Of a stretch of DNA of 15,929 nucleotides, positions 8,769 to 15,250 are shown in pieces. The stretch lies in contig QMQE01000043.1 of the NCBI GenBank assembly GCA_003650445.1, forward strand, positions 1-15,929. Direction: 5' to 3'. Position 1 is the first letter of the stretch, and each line of letters opens with the position of its first letter. The notes below the pieces were generated by a model that ran no database searches, was not told where the DNA came from, and saw only the letters and a program-made list of their open reading frames with translations. The position numbers were made by a program, and so were the translations under genes. This DNA comes from Acidobacteriota bacterium (GTDB lineage: Bacteria > Acidobacteriota > Holophagae > Thermotomaculales > Thermotomaculaceae).

Positions 8769-9514
8769 TCTTTCATAAGCTTCACAGCTCAGGAAACGAT
8801 TTTGCGGTGATCATTGACAACGACAAAATTTCGTCCGTGTCACCTGGCCAGGAAGCAACACTGGCCAGACGGATCTGCCGCCCTCATTTCGGTGTCGGTG
8901 CCGATGGCGTAATGTGGGTTCAAGGTGACAAAGTGCGCCACTTTGATCCGGACGGAGCACTGTCCTTTTGCATCAATGGCTCCCTGTGCCTGGCCCGGCT
9001 GATTACCGATTATCCCGAAATTCCCCGAAGCTTTTCTCTGTACCACGTACCTGTTGCGATTGATTTTGATGAAGGAGTATCCTCACTCATCTTTCGTCCT
9101 GAAATGATTCAGGTTCAGGAAATGACTGTGGAAGGCTACGCCGGGCGTTACGTATTTGTAGGGAATCCCCATTTCTTTGTGCATGGTTATCCCAGAGATA
9201 TTTTTAAGGCCCGGGAACAGGCCAAAAAAATCCGGCACAGTTCGACCTTCCCCAATGGAGCCAATGTTTCCTACTGGGAACACACAGACCATACTGTGAA
9301 AATCATGACATTCGAACGCGGAGTCGAGGACTTTACTCTCTGCTGCGGATCTGCCTGCGCTGCCTTCACAGCGGGCATGCACCGTCCGGGAGAAACCGTG
9401 TTTGTACCGCCGTCCAATCGAGAGCTTACTGTCCATATGGACAACGAAACCGGGGCCATGACCCTCAGTGGGGAGGTTACATATGTCTGCAAAGGCACTT
9501 TTCTTCTTACTTAG
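8756..9514 (+). CDS. dapF: Divergent diaminopimelate-epimerase (DapF) family protein
   Basis: DapF interconverts LL- and meso-diaminopimelate with two cysteines, feeding lysine and peptidoglycan synthesis. The 252-residue product keeps the fold markers SSGNDF (11-16), HFGVGADGV, VGNPHFF (Asn137), FPNGANVSY (Asn170) and FERG (Glu187, Arg188). Both likely catalytic cysteines remain (Cys72 and Cys196). Pocket positions differ. The usual NADGS-x4-CGNGxRC becomes DPDG-x4-CINGSLC, with one residue fewer and without the usual Gly and Arg. The second motif CGSG/CGTG reads CCGSAC. It is also slightly shorter than usual DapF. It could be a lineage-variant DapF or an amino-acid epimerase or racemase of the same fold. 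No good ribosome site precedes its ATG, which lies inside lolA, so coupling is likely. Confidence 0.75.
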   Translation: MAGIIFHKLHSSGNDFAVIIDNDKISSVSPGQEATLARRICRPHFGVGADGVMWVQGDKVRHFDPDGALSFCINGSLCLARLITDYPEIPRSFSLYHVPVAIDFDEGVSSLIFRPEMIQVQEMTVEGYAGRYVFVGNPHFFVHGYPRDIFKAREQAKKIRHSSTFPNGANVSYWEHTDHTVKIMTFERGVEDFTLCCGSACAAFTAGMHRPGETVFVPPSNRELTVHMDNETGAMTLSGEVTYVCKGTFLLT

Positions 9515-10001
9515 CCTGACAGCGTCAACCGTTCTTCTTGCCGCCACACCTTCCGAAGTCAAGGCAATTGTCAAACTGAATCATGGTGAAAGCTACAAGC
9601 TCAAGGAGATTTCCATTCCTGGCAGCGCAGAAGGAAATGCCTTCTGGTTTACTGAGAAAGGGGGCCTGTCCCGCCATGTATTCTTCTCCAGCCTTATTTC
9701 CATAAATCGAAAAAAAGGGAAACTCTTTATCACACTGCTGCGAACAGGGACTGAACCAGTGGAACAGATTGAAGACATGGAATTTCGCGGCAAAACAAAA
9801 AATGGGGACACCGTCTTTTTCCGACTCCGGGACTTGAAATCCCTTCAATTTATCACAGCCAAGTGCGACAAAATATGCCCACTGGGGCATATATGGCGGG
9901 ACACAGACTATCTTTTCTGCCCTTACGACGGACTCAGGCTTAAAATCCTGCAGAAAACAGGCCTTCAGGACATGGAAAAAAAAGAAACCTCCAAAAAATA
10001 A
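9483..10001 (+). CDS. Secreted protein with a C-terminal Cys/His cluster, function unknown
   Basis: I do not recognise the family. The 172-residue product starts with a clear signal peptide (MSAKALFFLLSLTASTVLLA, cleavage near 21). It is followed by an about 100-residue region with many beta-like stretches. The C-terminal cluster has Cys128, Cys132, His136 and Cys146 in CDKICPLGH and LFCPYDG, resembling a zinc ribbon. That is unusual for an exported protein, so a metal site or disulfides are both possible. The tail is Lys-rich. The ATG at 9483 was chosen because GGGGAGG (9470-9476) lies six bases before it. A GTG at 9468 would place that site inside the gene. It overlaps the dapF end by 32 bp and is the last gene of the plus-strand run, directly before the repeat region. 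Confidence 0.75.
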   Translation: MSAKALFFLLSLTASTVLLAATPSEVKAIVKLNHGESYKLKEISIPGSAEGNAFWFTEKGGLSRHVFFSSLISINRKKGKLFITLLRTGTEPVEQIEDMEFRGKTKNGDTVFFRLRDLKSLQFITAKCDKICPLGHIWRDTDYLFCPYDGLRLKILQKTGLQDMEKKETSKK

Positions 10002-10190
10002 GCGGCGCGAATGCCGCAGGTTGAACAGAGAAGGGGAAGTGATGGGGAAAGATGTGTTCTGTGTTCAGTGTTCAGTGTTCTGACCGGAGGGGAAGAGAAA
10101 AGGCAGGGAATGGCCAATTCCCTTCTTTCGCGCACTCGCACTCGCACTGTTCTTCCCCCTACCCCCGCGGCACGTTGCGCCGGATGTTAG
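10002..10190 (-). repeat. Intergenic modular repeat, copy B1
   Basis: Reading on the minus strand from 10190: one 7-bp unit CTAACAT (10184-10190), then the hairpin module (10168-10182; CGGCGCAACGTGCCG, one G-T pair). Next come GGGGGTAGGGGG, an AGTGCG hexamer tract and the inverted repeat AGGGAAT/ATTCCCT (arms 10105-10111 and 10117-10123). Four GAACACW units follow (10053-10080). At the left edge, directly after the stop codon of the preceding gene, GCGGC/GCCGC (10002-10006, 10013-10017) could form a small hairpin. There is no T run after it, so I do not call it an intrinsic terminator. This fills the gap between convergent genes. Confidence 0.88.
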
Positions 10191-10290
10191 ATGACAAATC
10201 AGGGAAAATCAAAAGACAGGGAATGACCAATTCCCTTCTTTCGCGCACTCGCACTCGCACTTTCACTATTCTTACCCCTACTCCTACTTC
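10191..10290 (-). repeat. Intergenic modular repeat, copy B2 (near-identical inverted partner of C1)
   Basis: Reading on the minus strand from 10290: GAAGTAGGAGTAGGGGTAAG, an AGTGAA/AGTGCG hexamer tract, the inverted repeat AGGGAAT (10218-10224)/ATTCCCT (10230-10236), then GATTTTCCCTGATTTGTCAT. It differs from the copy at 15158-15250 by two A/G changes, one extra AGTGCG unit and one C in the inverted repeat. Its head overlaps the end of the neighbouring minus-strand gene and contains that gene's stop codon. Confidence 0.9.
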
Positions 10291-11009
10291 TTCTTCAACA
10301 GCATAACCGCAAGAACTACACTGTCCTCTTTCTTACTGGAAATCCCCACCACCACCGGTTTTCCTTCCTTCACCGGGAATGAGGTATTCAATACAGTCCA
10401 TTTGTCATATACCGTTTTCCCCGCAGCATCTTTAGCAGGCACCAGTTTCACGACGGAAAATTCATTCAGAACCAGGCTTTCCCGGCGGCCCTCCGGCCGA
10501 AATTCCAGACGATACCCCGGACCGTCATCCGGAATCATGCTGGCAGTCAGGAATTTTCCGGTAATGGCCTGCAGTCGGGACTTATAAATGATTTTGGCAC
10601 CCTTAATGTCAATTTCCTTCAACTCTTTCACCACCGCTGAGTTCAGGTCCGGATCAAACTGGTTAGTACCGTCCACCTTCAGGATGTAGGTCAGAAACGT
10701 CAGTGTATCCGGCCGTACATCCACCTTGTTCAGAAGCCGTTCCACTTTTCCAATGGTAATAGGCGTGGCGGTGATGACCAATACATTGCTCTTACTGTCG
10801 TAATCCACACTGGCTGCTGAGGAATAATCCTCTTTAACAATTCGCATAATCGCTGAGAGGTAGGCACTTGCTAACCTTGGCCCCTTCAACTGAATCACCT
10901 TTGTTTCCAATCTTGCAGGCGCATCAACTGTTTCTTTCGGGATGGTATCCTGAGCCATTGCGATGCCGGAAACCAATAAGACCAGCAGAATAACTGTTAA
11001 TTTTTTCAT
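10284..11009 (-). CDS. Secreted secretin-N-domain-like protein of the ECF sigma cassette
   Basis: The 241-residue product has a signal peptide (MKKLTVILLVLLVSGIAMA, cleavage near 19). Residues about 35-112 resemble the short secretin N-terminal (NolW-type) domain: TKVIQLKG, a helix, then SNVLVITATPITIGKVERLLNKVDV. The C-terminal half (about 130-240) is beta-rich and ends in PVVVGISSKKEDSVVLAVML. It is not a complete secretin because no pore domain is present. AGGAGG (11017-11022) precedes the ATG by seven bases and overlaps the end of the anti-sigma gene, so the two are co-expressed. It is probably a periplasmic protein made under control of the adjoining sigma factor (inference). Its last codons and TAG stop read into the head of repeat B2. 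Confidence 0.75.
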   Translation of the reverse strand: MKKLTVILLVLLVSGIAMAQDTIPKETVDAPARLETKVIQLKGPRLASAYLSAIMRIVKEDYSSAASVDYDSKSNVLVITATPITIGKVERLLNKVDVRPDTLTFLTYILKVDGTNQFDPDLNSAVVKELKEIDIKGAKIIYKSRLQAITGKFLTASMIPDDGPGYRLEFRPEGRRESLVLNEFSVVKLVPAKDAAGKTVYDKWTVLNTSFPVKEGKPVVVGISSKKEDSVVLAVMLLKKK

Positions 11010-11020
11010 GTCATATCCTC

Positions 11021-11518
11021 CTAATTTTTATATGAAATCCAGATTACATTTTCTTTCAACCGGGTTACCGTTGCCTTCCGCTGGACCTCCCTGATTTGAG
11101 GGGTCCGAACCGGGCTATCTGAGAACAAAACCGTCCTTACAGGGGCATCCTGAACCATGTCAATTTCGACAGCCGGGCTGTGGCGGAATAGAAATGAAAG
11201 CCACAAAGTCAGCAATACTGTAGCCGCAACAGCTCCAAAACGGAAAATCAGCTTCACAGGTGAACGCCTGTGCAACTTAACGGGAAGCTCCCTCTGAGAT
11301 TTCTCAAGAACCAGTTCAGCAATATCCTCCGGTACCGAGCTCATCTCATCCCTTCCAAACAGGTCGTTCAGTCCGTCAGAGATCCGCTTTTCCTGCATCA
11401 GGGCTTCCTTACAGGATTCACAGTGTGACAGATGCCTTGCAACCTGTTCTGCCAAATCTGTATCCAGCAATCCCTGATGGTAAAGGGATAAAATATCCTG
11501 AATCTCCTTACATTTCAT
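11021..11518 (-). CDS. Membrane-anchored zinc-finger anti-sigma factor
   Basis: Such proteins hold an ECF sigma factor inactive at the membrane until a signal arrives. The 165-residue product begins with an anti-sigma zinc-finger (zf-HC2/ZAS-like) domain: Cys3, then His29-x3-Cys33-x2-Cys36 in RHLSHCESC. A linker follows, then one transmembrane helix at about 91-111, and a short periplasmic domain ending VIWISYKN. This is the usual topology, with zinc domain inside and sensor outside. It starts five bases after the sigma-factor stop. GAGG at 11527-11530 spans that junction as its ribosome site. It ends 11 bp before the secretin-N-like gene. Confidence 0.88.
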   Translation of the reverse strand: MKCKEIQDILSLYHQGLLDTDLAEQVARHLSHCESCKEALMQEKRISDGLNDLFGRDEMSSVPEDIAELVLEKSQRELPVKLHRRSPVKLIFRFGAVAATVLLTLWLSFLFRHSPAVEIDMVQDAPVRTVLFSDSPVRTPQIREVQRKATVTRLKENVIWISYKN

Positions 11519-11523
11519 GGTAC

Positions 11524-12048
11524 TTACCTCACAAACTCCGGAAAATTCCGAATAATGTAGTTCTTCATGCGGATTCTGGCGCTCTGGTAATGGCTACGTA
11601 CCGTGGAAGGGGACAGGCCCAGAATTTCACCCACTTCAGCGGAATCCAGATTTTCGTAATGAATCATCGCTACAATCATTCGTTCTTTCTCCTTGAGAAC
11701 CGTCATTGCCCTGGAAACCAATTCCTTGTCATCCAGGCGGGAAGACGTGTTCTCCCTTCTTCCCTGTTCGGGGATTTCATCCATCCCCACTGTATTCGCC
11801 CGTTTTTTCAACATGCTGAGACAGACATTTTTGAGAATCTGAACCAGATAAGCCTTGATATATCCGGCTGAATCCAGCCGTTCCCGGGACCGCCAGAACC
11901 TAAGGTATGCGTCCTGAACCGCGTCACTGGCATCCTCTGTGTTTAACAGGATACCGTAGCTCACCGACATCAACAGGCGCTTCGTCTCGCCAACAAACTC
12001 CCTGAAGGCGTCTTCATCGCCCAGTCTCAACCGCTTAGTATCCACCAT
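11524..12048 (-). CDS. ECF-type RNA polymerase sigma factor
   Basis: This is a group IV sigma factor of 174 residues with only the two core domains. Region 2 is about residues 8-80, with the conserved DASDAVQDAYLRFWRSR segment. Region 4 is about 108-165, with the recognition helix in LDSAEVGEILGLSPSTVRSH. No extra C-terminal domain is present. It is followed at once by its likely cognate anti-sigma factor. AGGTGG lies a few bases upstream of the ATG. Only 23 bp separate it from the radical SAM gene, so it may be read from a shared transcript as well as from its own promoter. I could not pick out an autoregulated promoter by eye. Confidence 0.93.
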   Translation of the reverse strand: MVDTKRLRLGDEDAFREFVGETKRLLMSVSYGILLNTEDASDAVQDAYLRFWRSRERLDSAGYIKAYLVQILKNVCLSMLKKRANTVGMDEIPEQGRRENTSSRLDDKELVSRAMTVLKEKERMIVAMIHYENLDSAEVGEILGLSPSTVRSHYQSARIRMKNYIIRNFPEFVR

Positions 12049-12071
12049 TCAAAACCACCTGTGCTCTGTTC

Positions 12072-13049
12072 TCACCATAACCGGTCACCTGTACTACCCG
12101 GTTTAGCGCCAATCTGTCCAAAAAACTTTCCCTGCCGACTGTTTCTGCGAACAAGTTCATCCTCAATCTTCTGCGCCGGTTTCAAATGAAGTTTCCCCCA
12201 ATCCGGTGCAATCAGGGCAGAATGGGTATCTGCCCGGGCAGACAGGCGATGGACCACCACCTGTGGTGGAATCCGCTCCAGAAAATCCGACACCAGATTC
12301 ACATACTCACTTAGATCCAGCGGGGAAACCCGACCCTCCCGGTACCATCGGGCAATCTCAGTGCCCTTCAATACATTCAACTGGTGAAACTTCACCCCTT
12401 TTGCCTCAAACTCAGTGAACACACGAATACCTTCCATCATCTCTTCCCGAGTTTCCGACGGAAGGCCAAAAATCAGATGAACGCATGTGTGAATATTCGG
12501 GTAGTGTTGCAGGCGCTCCAGTGCGCGAAAAGTGGCAGCAGCATCATGCCCGCGATGTACCATCTTCAGCACCCGGTTTGTCAGCGACTGTACACCGAGA
12601 TCCAGAATCACCAGCTTTTCCCCTGATAATTCTCCAAGCCAGTCAAGGAGGTCATCCGCAATGCAATCCGGCCGCGTTCCGATGGCAATCCCCATGGCAT
12701 TGTCGTCCAGTACCGCACGATAGCGGTTGATGCAGACCTTTGTCGGTGCGTATGTATTTGTAAACGATTGGAAATATGGAATGAATTTTCGGATACCCAG
12801 TTTTTCGCGAATCTTCCGGCAACCGGTTTCATACTGAAGTTTTATCGCCAGATTCCCGTCAACGTGGGCAGCGGCACTCCCCCGTTCATCGCAAAATGCG
12901 CAGGGCAGAGCCGGGCCATCGTGGCCGTCCCGATTGGGACAAGTAAATCCCCCGTCCACCGTCACCCGATACACCCGTTCCCCGAAGCGCTCCTTCAGGA
13001 AATCCGACAGTTTTCTATAAACGGGAGAGTTTTTTCTTCCAGTGGGCAT
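12072..13049 (-). CDS. YhcC/YtqA-type radical SAM protein (TIGR01212 family)
   Basis: The 325-residue protein matches the uncharacterised radical SAM family that includes E. coli YhcC and B. subtilis YtqA. GGFTCPNRDG is followed by PCAFCDERG, giving the family's spaced cluster Cys37-x12-Cys50-x2-Cys53 for a 4Fe-4S centre that cleaves S-adenosylmethionine. Further signatures are FIPYFQSFTNTYAP, IAIGTRPDC, LGVQSL, CVHLIFGLP and KFHQLNVLKGT. The substrate is not known to me. The ATG lies inside the upstream flavoprotein gene (35-bp overlap). No later in-frame ATG precedes the conserved N-terminus, so this start is the best available. Neighbours suggest co-transcription with the flavoprotein and the sigma factor. 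Confidence 0.92.
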   Translation of the reverse strand: MPTGRKNSPVYRKLSDFLKERFGERVYRVTVDGGFTCPNRDGHDGPALPCAFCDERGSAAAHVDGNLAIKLQYETGCRKIREKLGIRKFIPYFQSFTNTYAPTKVCINRYRAVLDDNAMGIAIGTRPDCIADDLLDWLGELSGEKLVILDLGVQSLTNRVLKMVHRGHDAAATFRALERLQHYPNIHTCVHLIFGLPSETREEMMEGIRVFTEFEAKGVKFHQLNVLKGTEIARWYREGRVSPLDLSEYVNLVSDFLERIPPQVVVHRLSARADTHSALIAPDWGKLHLKPAQKIEDELVRRNSRQGKFFGQIGAKPGSTGDRLW

Positions 13050-13731
13050 TGGTCTTTTCCCGGTACATTTTCTCCGGGATCAGGGGCTGTTTCAGCTTCT
13101 CCATCAGCTTCTCATCTACAGACCCGTTTTTAACAAACTGCTCCCCGGCCTTCTCCACATTTTTCAGGTAGCGGTTCACAATGGGATTCAGGAGCATATG
13201 CTTGATTTTTAAAAGCTCCCCCATCGTCCGATAAATTTCCAGCTTCAAAGTGACACTCGTCTCCCGTGCAAGCCGCTTGTAAAAATGGCTCATAACCTGG
13301 AACTGGGAATACTCCGGGTACCCGCAATTGGAAATGGCGATAAAATCCGGGTAATGGTCATAGCGGCGGGTATGGCGGGTCTCCCCGTTCACATATTCGA
13401 AGTAGGGATTCACCATCGGTAAAATCCGCTCCAGAAACTTTTTCAAAATGGATGTAATGTTATCCGTATAAAGCGGCGCTGCCAGCACCACCACATCGGA
13501 TGCCAGAAAAATGGAGTGCATATCCTCCACATCATCCTTGTGAATGCACTTCCCCGGCGTAGTGTCCCAGCAGTTGAAGCATCCCCTGCAGTGTTCCACC
13601 TGCTTATCCACGAGGGAAATGTTTTCCGTTTCTGCTCCAGCCTTTGCTGCGCCCCGGAGAAAAGCCTCCACAATCTTATCTGTATTCCCTTGTTTTCCCC
13701 GTGGACTTCCGTTAAATGCCGTAATCTTCAT
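13015..13731 (-). CDS. Iron-sulfur flavoprotein, NAD(P)H-dependent FMN reductase family
   Basis: The 238-residue product starts with a flavodoxin-like fold. ITAFNGSPRGKQGNTDK (3-19) is the FMN phosphate-binding loop and APLYTDNITSILKKFLER is the characteristic second segment. Between them is Cys48-x2-Cys51-x2-Cys54-x7-Cys62 (EHCRGCFNCW...GKC), the compact motif that binds a 4Fe-4S cluster in archaeal-type iron-sulfur flavoproteins. The likely role is cytoplasmic electron transfer or FMN-dependent reduction; the partner is unknown. GGGAGG (13737-13742) lies five bases before the ATG. It is first in the minus-strand run and overlaps the radical SAM gene, which makes it a possible electron donor to that enzyme (inference). 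The C-terminal 60 residues are helical and charged. Confidence 0.87.
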   Translation of the reverse strand: MKITAFNGSPRGKQGNTDKIVEAFLRGAAKAGAETENISLVDKQVEHCRGCFNCWDTTPGKCIHKDDVEDMHSIFLASDVVVLAAPLYTDNITSILKKFLERILPMVNPYFEYVNGETRHTRRYDHYPDFIAISNCGYPEYSQFQVMSHFYKRLARETSVTLKLEIYRTMGELLKIKHMLLNPIVNRYLKNVEKAGEQFVKNGSVDEKLMEKLKQPLIPEKMYREKTNAHWKKKLSRL

Positions 13732-13772
13732 CCGTTCCTCCCGCTTGTTTTCTTACTGCCGGTAGTTTATCA

Positions 13773-13821
13773 CACGGGCGACTGCGTCGCCCCGTGACTT
13801 GTGATCTGTGGTTTGTGACTG
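13773..13821 (-). repeat. Hairpin plus four 7-bp units, variant of the modular repeat
   Basis: On the plus strand, CACGGGCGAC (13773-13782), loop TGC and GTCGCCCCGTG (13786-13796) form a stem broken only by one extra C. Four 7-bp units follow directly: GTGACTT, GTGATCT, GTGGTTT and GTGACTG (13794-13821). Read on the minus strand, the layout is a heptamer array, with units ending in CAC, running into a GC-rich hairpin with a 3-nt loop. This is the same layout as the copies at 123-162 and 15249-15294, although the bases differ. Confidence 0.75.
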
Positions 13822-14036
13822 GTAAAGAGAAAAAGCCAGCTTGAACATGGATAGAATTCAAAAAGATGCTGAATCCTGAACAATCACCTGAACCCATTTG
13901 CAAGGCTTCAATAGCAGGAAACTTTATGATTTGTTGCTCAGTATAAAACAATCAGGCAAGCTCCCGGAAGCACGGGGCTAAATCAGTTATGAAGGGACAG
14001 GAAATGGGAATCGAACAATACTGGGAAATATTGAAG

Positions 14037-14066
14037 CCTCTTCCTCAACCTCAGCCTCGGCCTCAT
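14037..14066 (+). repeat. Five tandem CCTCNN hexamers upstream of the CAP gene
   Basis: Five consecutive 6-bp units start with CCTC (14037, 14043, 14049, 14055, 14061). They end 26 bp before the ATG. Each CCTC can pair with the GAGG of the ribosome-binding site at 14084-14090, and TTCCTC (14041-14046) pairs perfectly with GAGGAA (14087-14092). Translational masking is therefore conceivable but only inferred. Confidence 0.7.
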
Positions 14067-14092
14067 CTCTACTTTGTAACAGTGAGGAGGAA

Positions 14093-15082
14093 ATGAAAAA
14101 ACTGCTGACCGTGTTCACATTCTTGTTGACGTTGACAGCGGCTGCTGAAAACCACAGAGCCCCTGTGAGTCCGGAAAATGCCCTTCTGAGTCCGTTGTAC
14201 GAGCAAATGCCGGATGTTTCCCGATGCTTCAGCGGCAAACTCAATGACAAAGAGATTCAGAAAGCCCTTAAAGTAGTCAACCACATCCGGGCATTGCATC
14301 GGCTTTCGCCAGTCGTTTACAAAAGCAACATGGATGAGGCCGCCGCAAAAGCCGCCCTGATCGTCGTGGCCAACCGCAGTATGACCCATCACCCTGCCCC
14401 GGAGTCCCTGTGTTTTTCTGACGAAGGAGCCAAAGCCAGCACCCACAGCAATCTTTTCATTTCAATCTATTCCATCTGGGATCCCACATTCGCCGGCCGC
14501 CGGGTTGCGGATATTGTCAGGCAGATGAAAAAATACCTGATACCAACATCCAACATTGTCGCCAGTTGGTTAATCGACCGGAATATCCCCTCTCTGGGGC
14601 ATCGAAGATGGATATTGAACCCATTCTTGACACAAGTTTCCTTCGGCAGAGTAGACGCAATCCGGCACTCGGGAAGCCGCTGGGACGTGATAACCGGAAG
14701 CAGTCTGGTTTACCAGGCTGCCAAGGACATTCCTTTGTACCCCACTAATTTTTTTGTGGCTTGCCCGTTCAATGACTATCCTGCCTCGTTTTTTGAAAAA
14801 GACGAATTCCTGTCATTCTCTGCAATTCCCATCAGCGCCGATGTGTTCGGGAACGAATTCGTGCGTTTTGATTCGGCGAAAATCACCATTACAGACCAGC
14901 GGGGAAAGCCCATGCCGGTAAGAAATGTTCACTGGGATAATCATGCATATGGTGTGCCCAATGCACTGATTTGGAAAACACCCGGCATAAAACCTCATAA
15001 GCGATACCACGTTACGATTTCCAATGTTCGCTTCGGAAATGCCTCTCATACTTACAGATACTCATTTCGCATCATCCCGTAA
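14093..15082 (+). CDS. Secreted CAP/SCP-domain protein
   Basis: The 329-residue product has a signal peptide (MKKLLTVFTFLLTLTAAA, cleavage near 18). Its CAP (CRISP/Antigen 5/PR-1) domain spans about residues 54-200. It shows VNHIRALHRLSPVVYKSNM, the alanine-rich helix AAAKAALIVVANRS, His99/His100 and the late signature SLGHRRWILNP (His170). A C-terminal region (about 205-329) looks like an all-beta domain. Bacterial CAP proteins are extracytoplasmic and most have no proven activity. Proposed roles include ligand binding and proteolysis, and I claim none. GAGGAGG (14084-14090) is very close to the ATG, so GAGG at 14084-14087 is probably the effective site. The gene stands alone and is convergent with the Fe-S protein gene at the right edge. 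Confidence 0.85.
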   Translation: MKKLLTVFTFLLTLTAAAENHRAPVSPENALLSPLYEQMPDVSRCFSGKLNDKEIQKALKVVNHIRALHRLSPVVYKSNMDEAAAKAALIVVANRSMTHHPAPESLCFSDEGAKASTHSNLFISIYSIWDPTFAGRRVADIVRQMKKYLIPTSNIVASWLIDRNIPSLGHRRWILNPFLTQVSFGRVDAIRHSGSRWDVITGSSLVYQAAKDIPLYPTNFFVACPFNDYPASFFEKDEFLSFSAIPISADVFGNEFVRFDSAKITITDQRGKPMPVRNVHWDNHAYGVPNALIWKTPGIKPHKRYHVTISNVRFGNASHTYRYSFRIIP

Positions 15083-15107
15083 CTTCATTCATTGACACTC
15101 CCGTCTA

Positions 15108-15133
15108 AGGTTTCAGTCTTTGTGCTGAATCCT
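15108..15133 (+). other. Imperfect hairpin downstream of the CAP gene
   Basis: AGGTTTCAG (15108-15116) and CTGAATCCT (15125-15133) form a 9-bp stem with one T-T mismatch and an 8-nt loop, 25 bp after the stop codon. No T run follows, so it is not a typical intrinsic terminator. It may protect the mRNA 3' end. Confidence 0.4.
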
Positions 15134-15157
15134 CCCCGGGAAGGGGCGGCAGAAAAA

Positions 15158-15250
15158 GAAGTAGGGGTAGGAGTAAGAATAGTGAAAGTGCGAGTGCGCG
15201 AAAGAAGGGAATTGGTCATTCCTGTCTTTTGATTTTCCCTGATTTGTCAT
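15158..15250 (+). repeat. Intergenic modular repeat, copy C1
   Basis: GAAGTAGGGGTAGGAGTAAG opens the copy. The hexamer tract (AGTGAA, AGTGCG, AGTGCG), the inverted repeat AGGGAAT/ATTCCT and GATTTTCCCTGATTTGTCAT follow. It is the inverted near-twin of 10191-10290. Positions 15167-15230 also recur at 15300-15363 with a single mismatch, making a 64-bp direct repeat offset by 133 bp. Confidence 0.92.

Larger units (their letters stand above)
13732..14092. other. Intergenic region between divergent genes
   Basis: This 361-bp gap separates the divergent flavoprotein and CAP-protein genes and must hold promoters for both, but I see no convincing -35/-10 pair. It contains a hairpin with adjoining 7-bp units (13773-13821) and a CCTCNN hexamer tract (14037-14066). 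A GC-rich inverted repeat, AGCTCCCG (13959-13966) and CGGGGCT (13973-13979), could form a stem with one bulged T. No credible coding sequence is present. The short open frames here have low-complexity translations. Confidence 0.6.

Noticed and set aside
9468..9482. GTG start for the secreted Cys/His protein.
   Set aside because: GGGGAGG at 9470-9476 is correctly placed for ATG 9483, and the signal peptide is cleaner from that start.
10002..10017. Intrinsic terminator after the plus-strand operon (GCGGC/GCCGC hairpin).
   Set aside because: The stem is only 5 bp and is followed by AGGTTGAAC, with no T run. It may be a deleted version of the repeat hairpin.
10191..15250. A composite transposon bounded by insertion sequences.
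   Set aside because: The inverted arms are about 100-200 bp and noncoding. I see no transposase gene and no target-site duplication at their edges.
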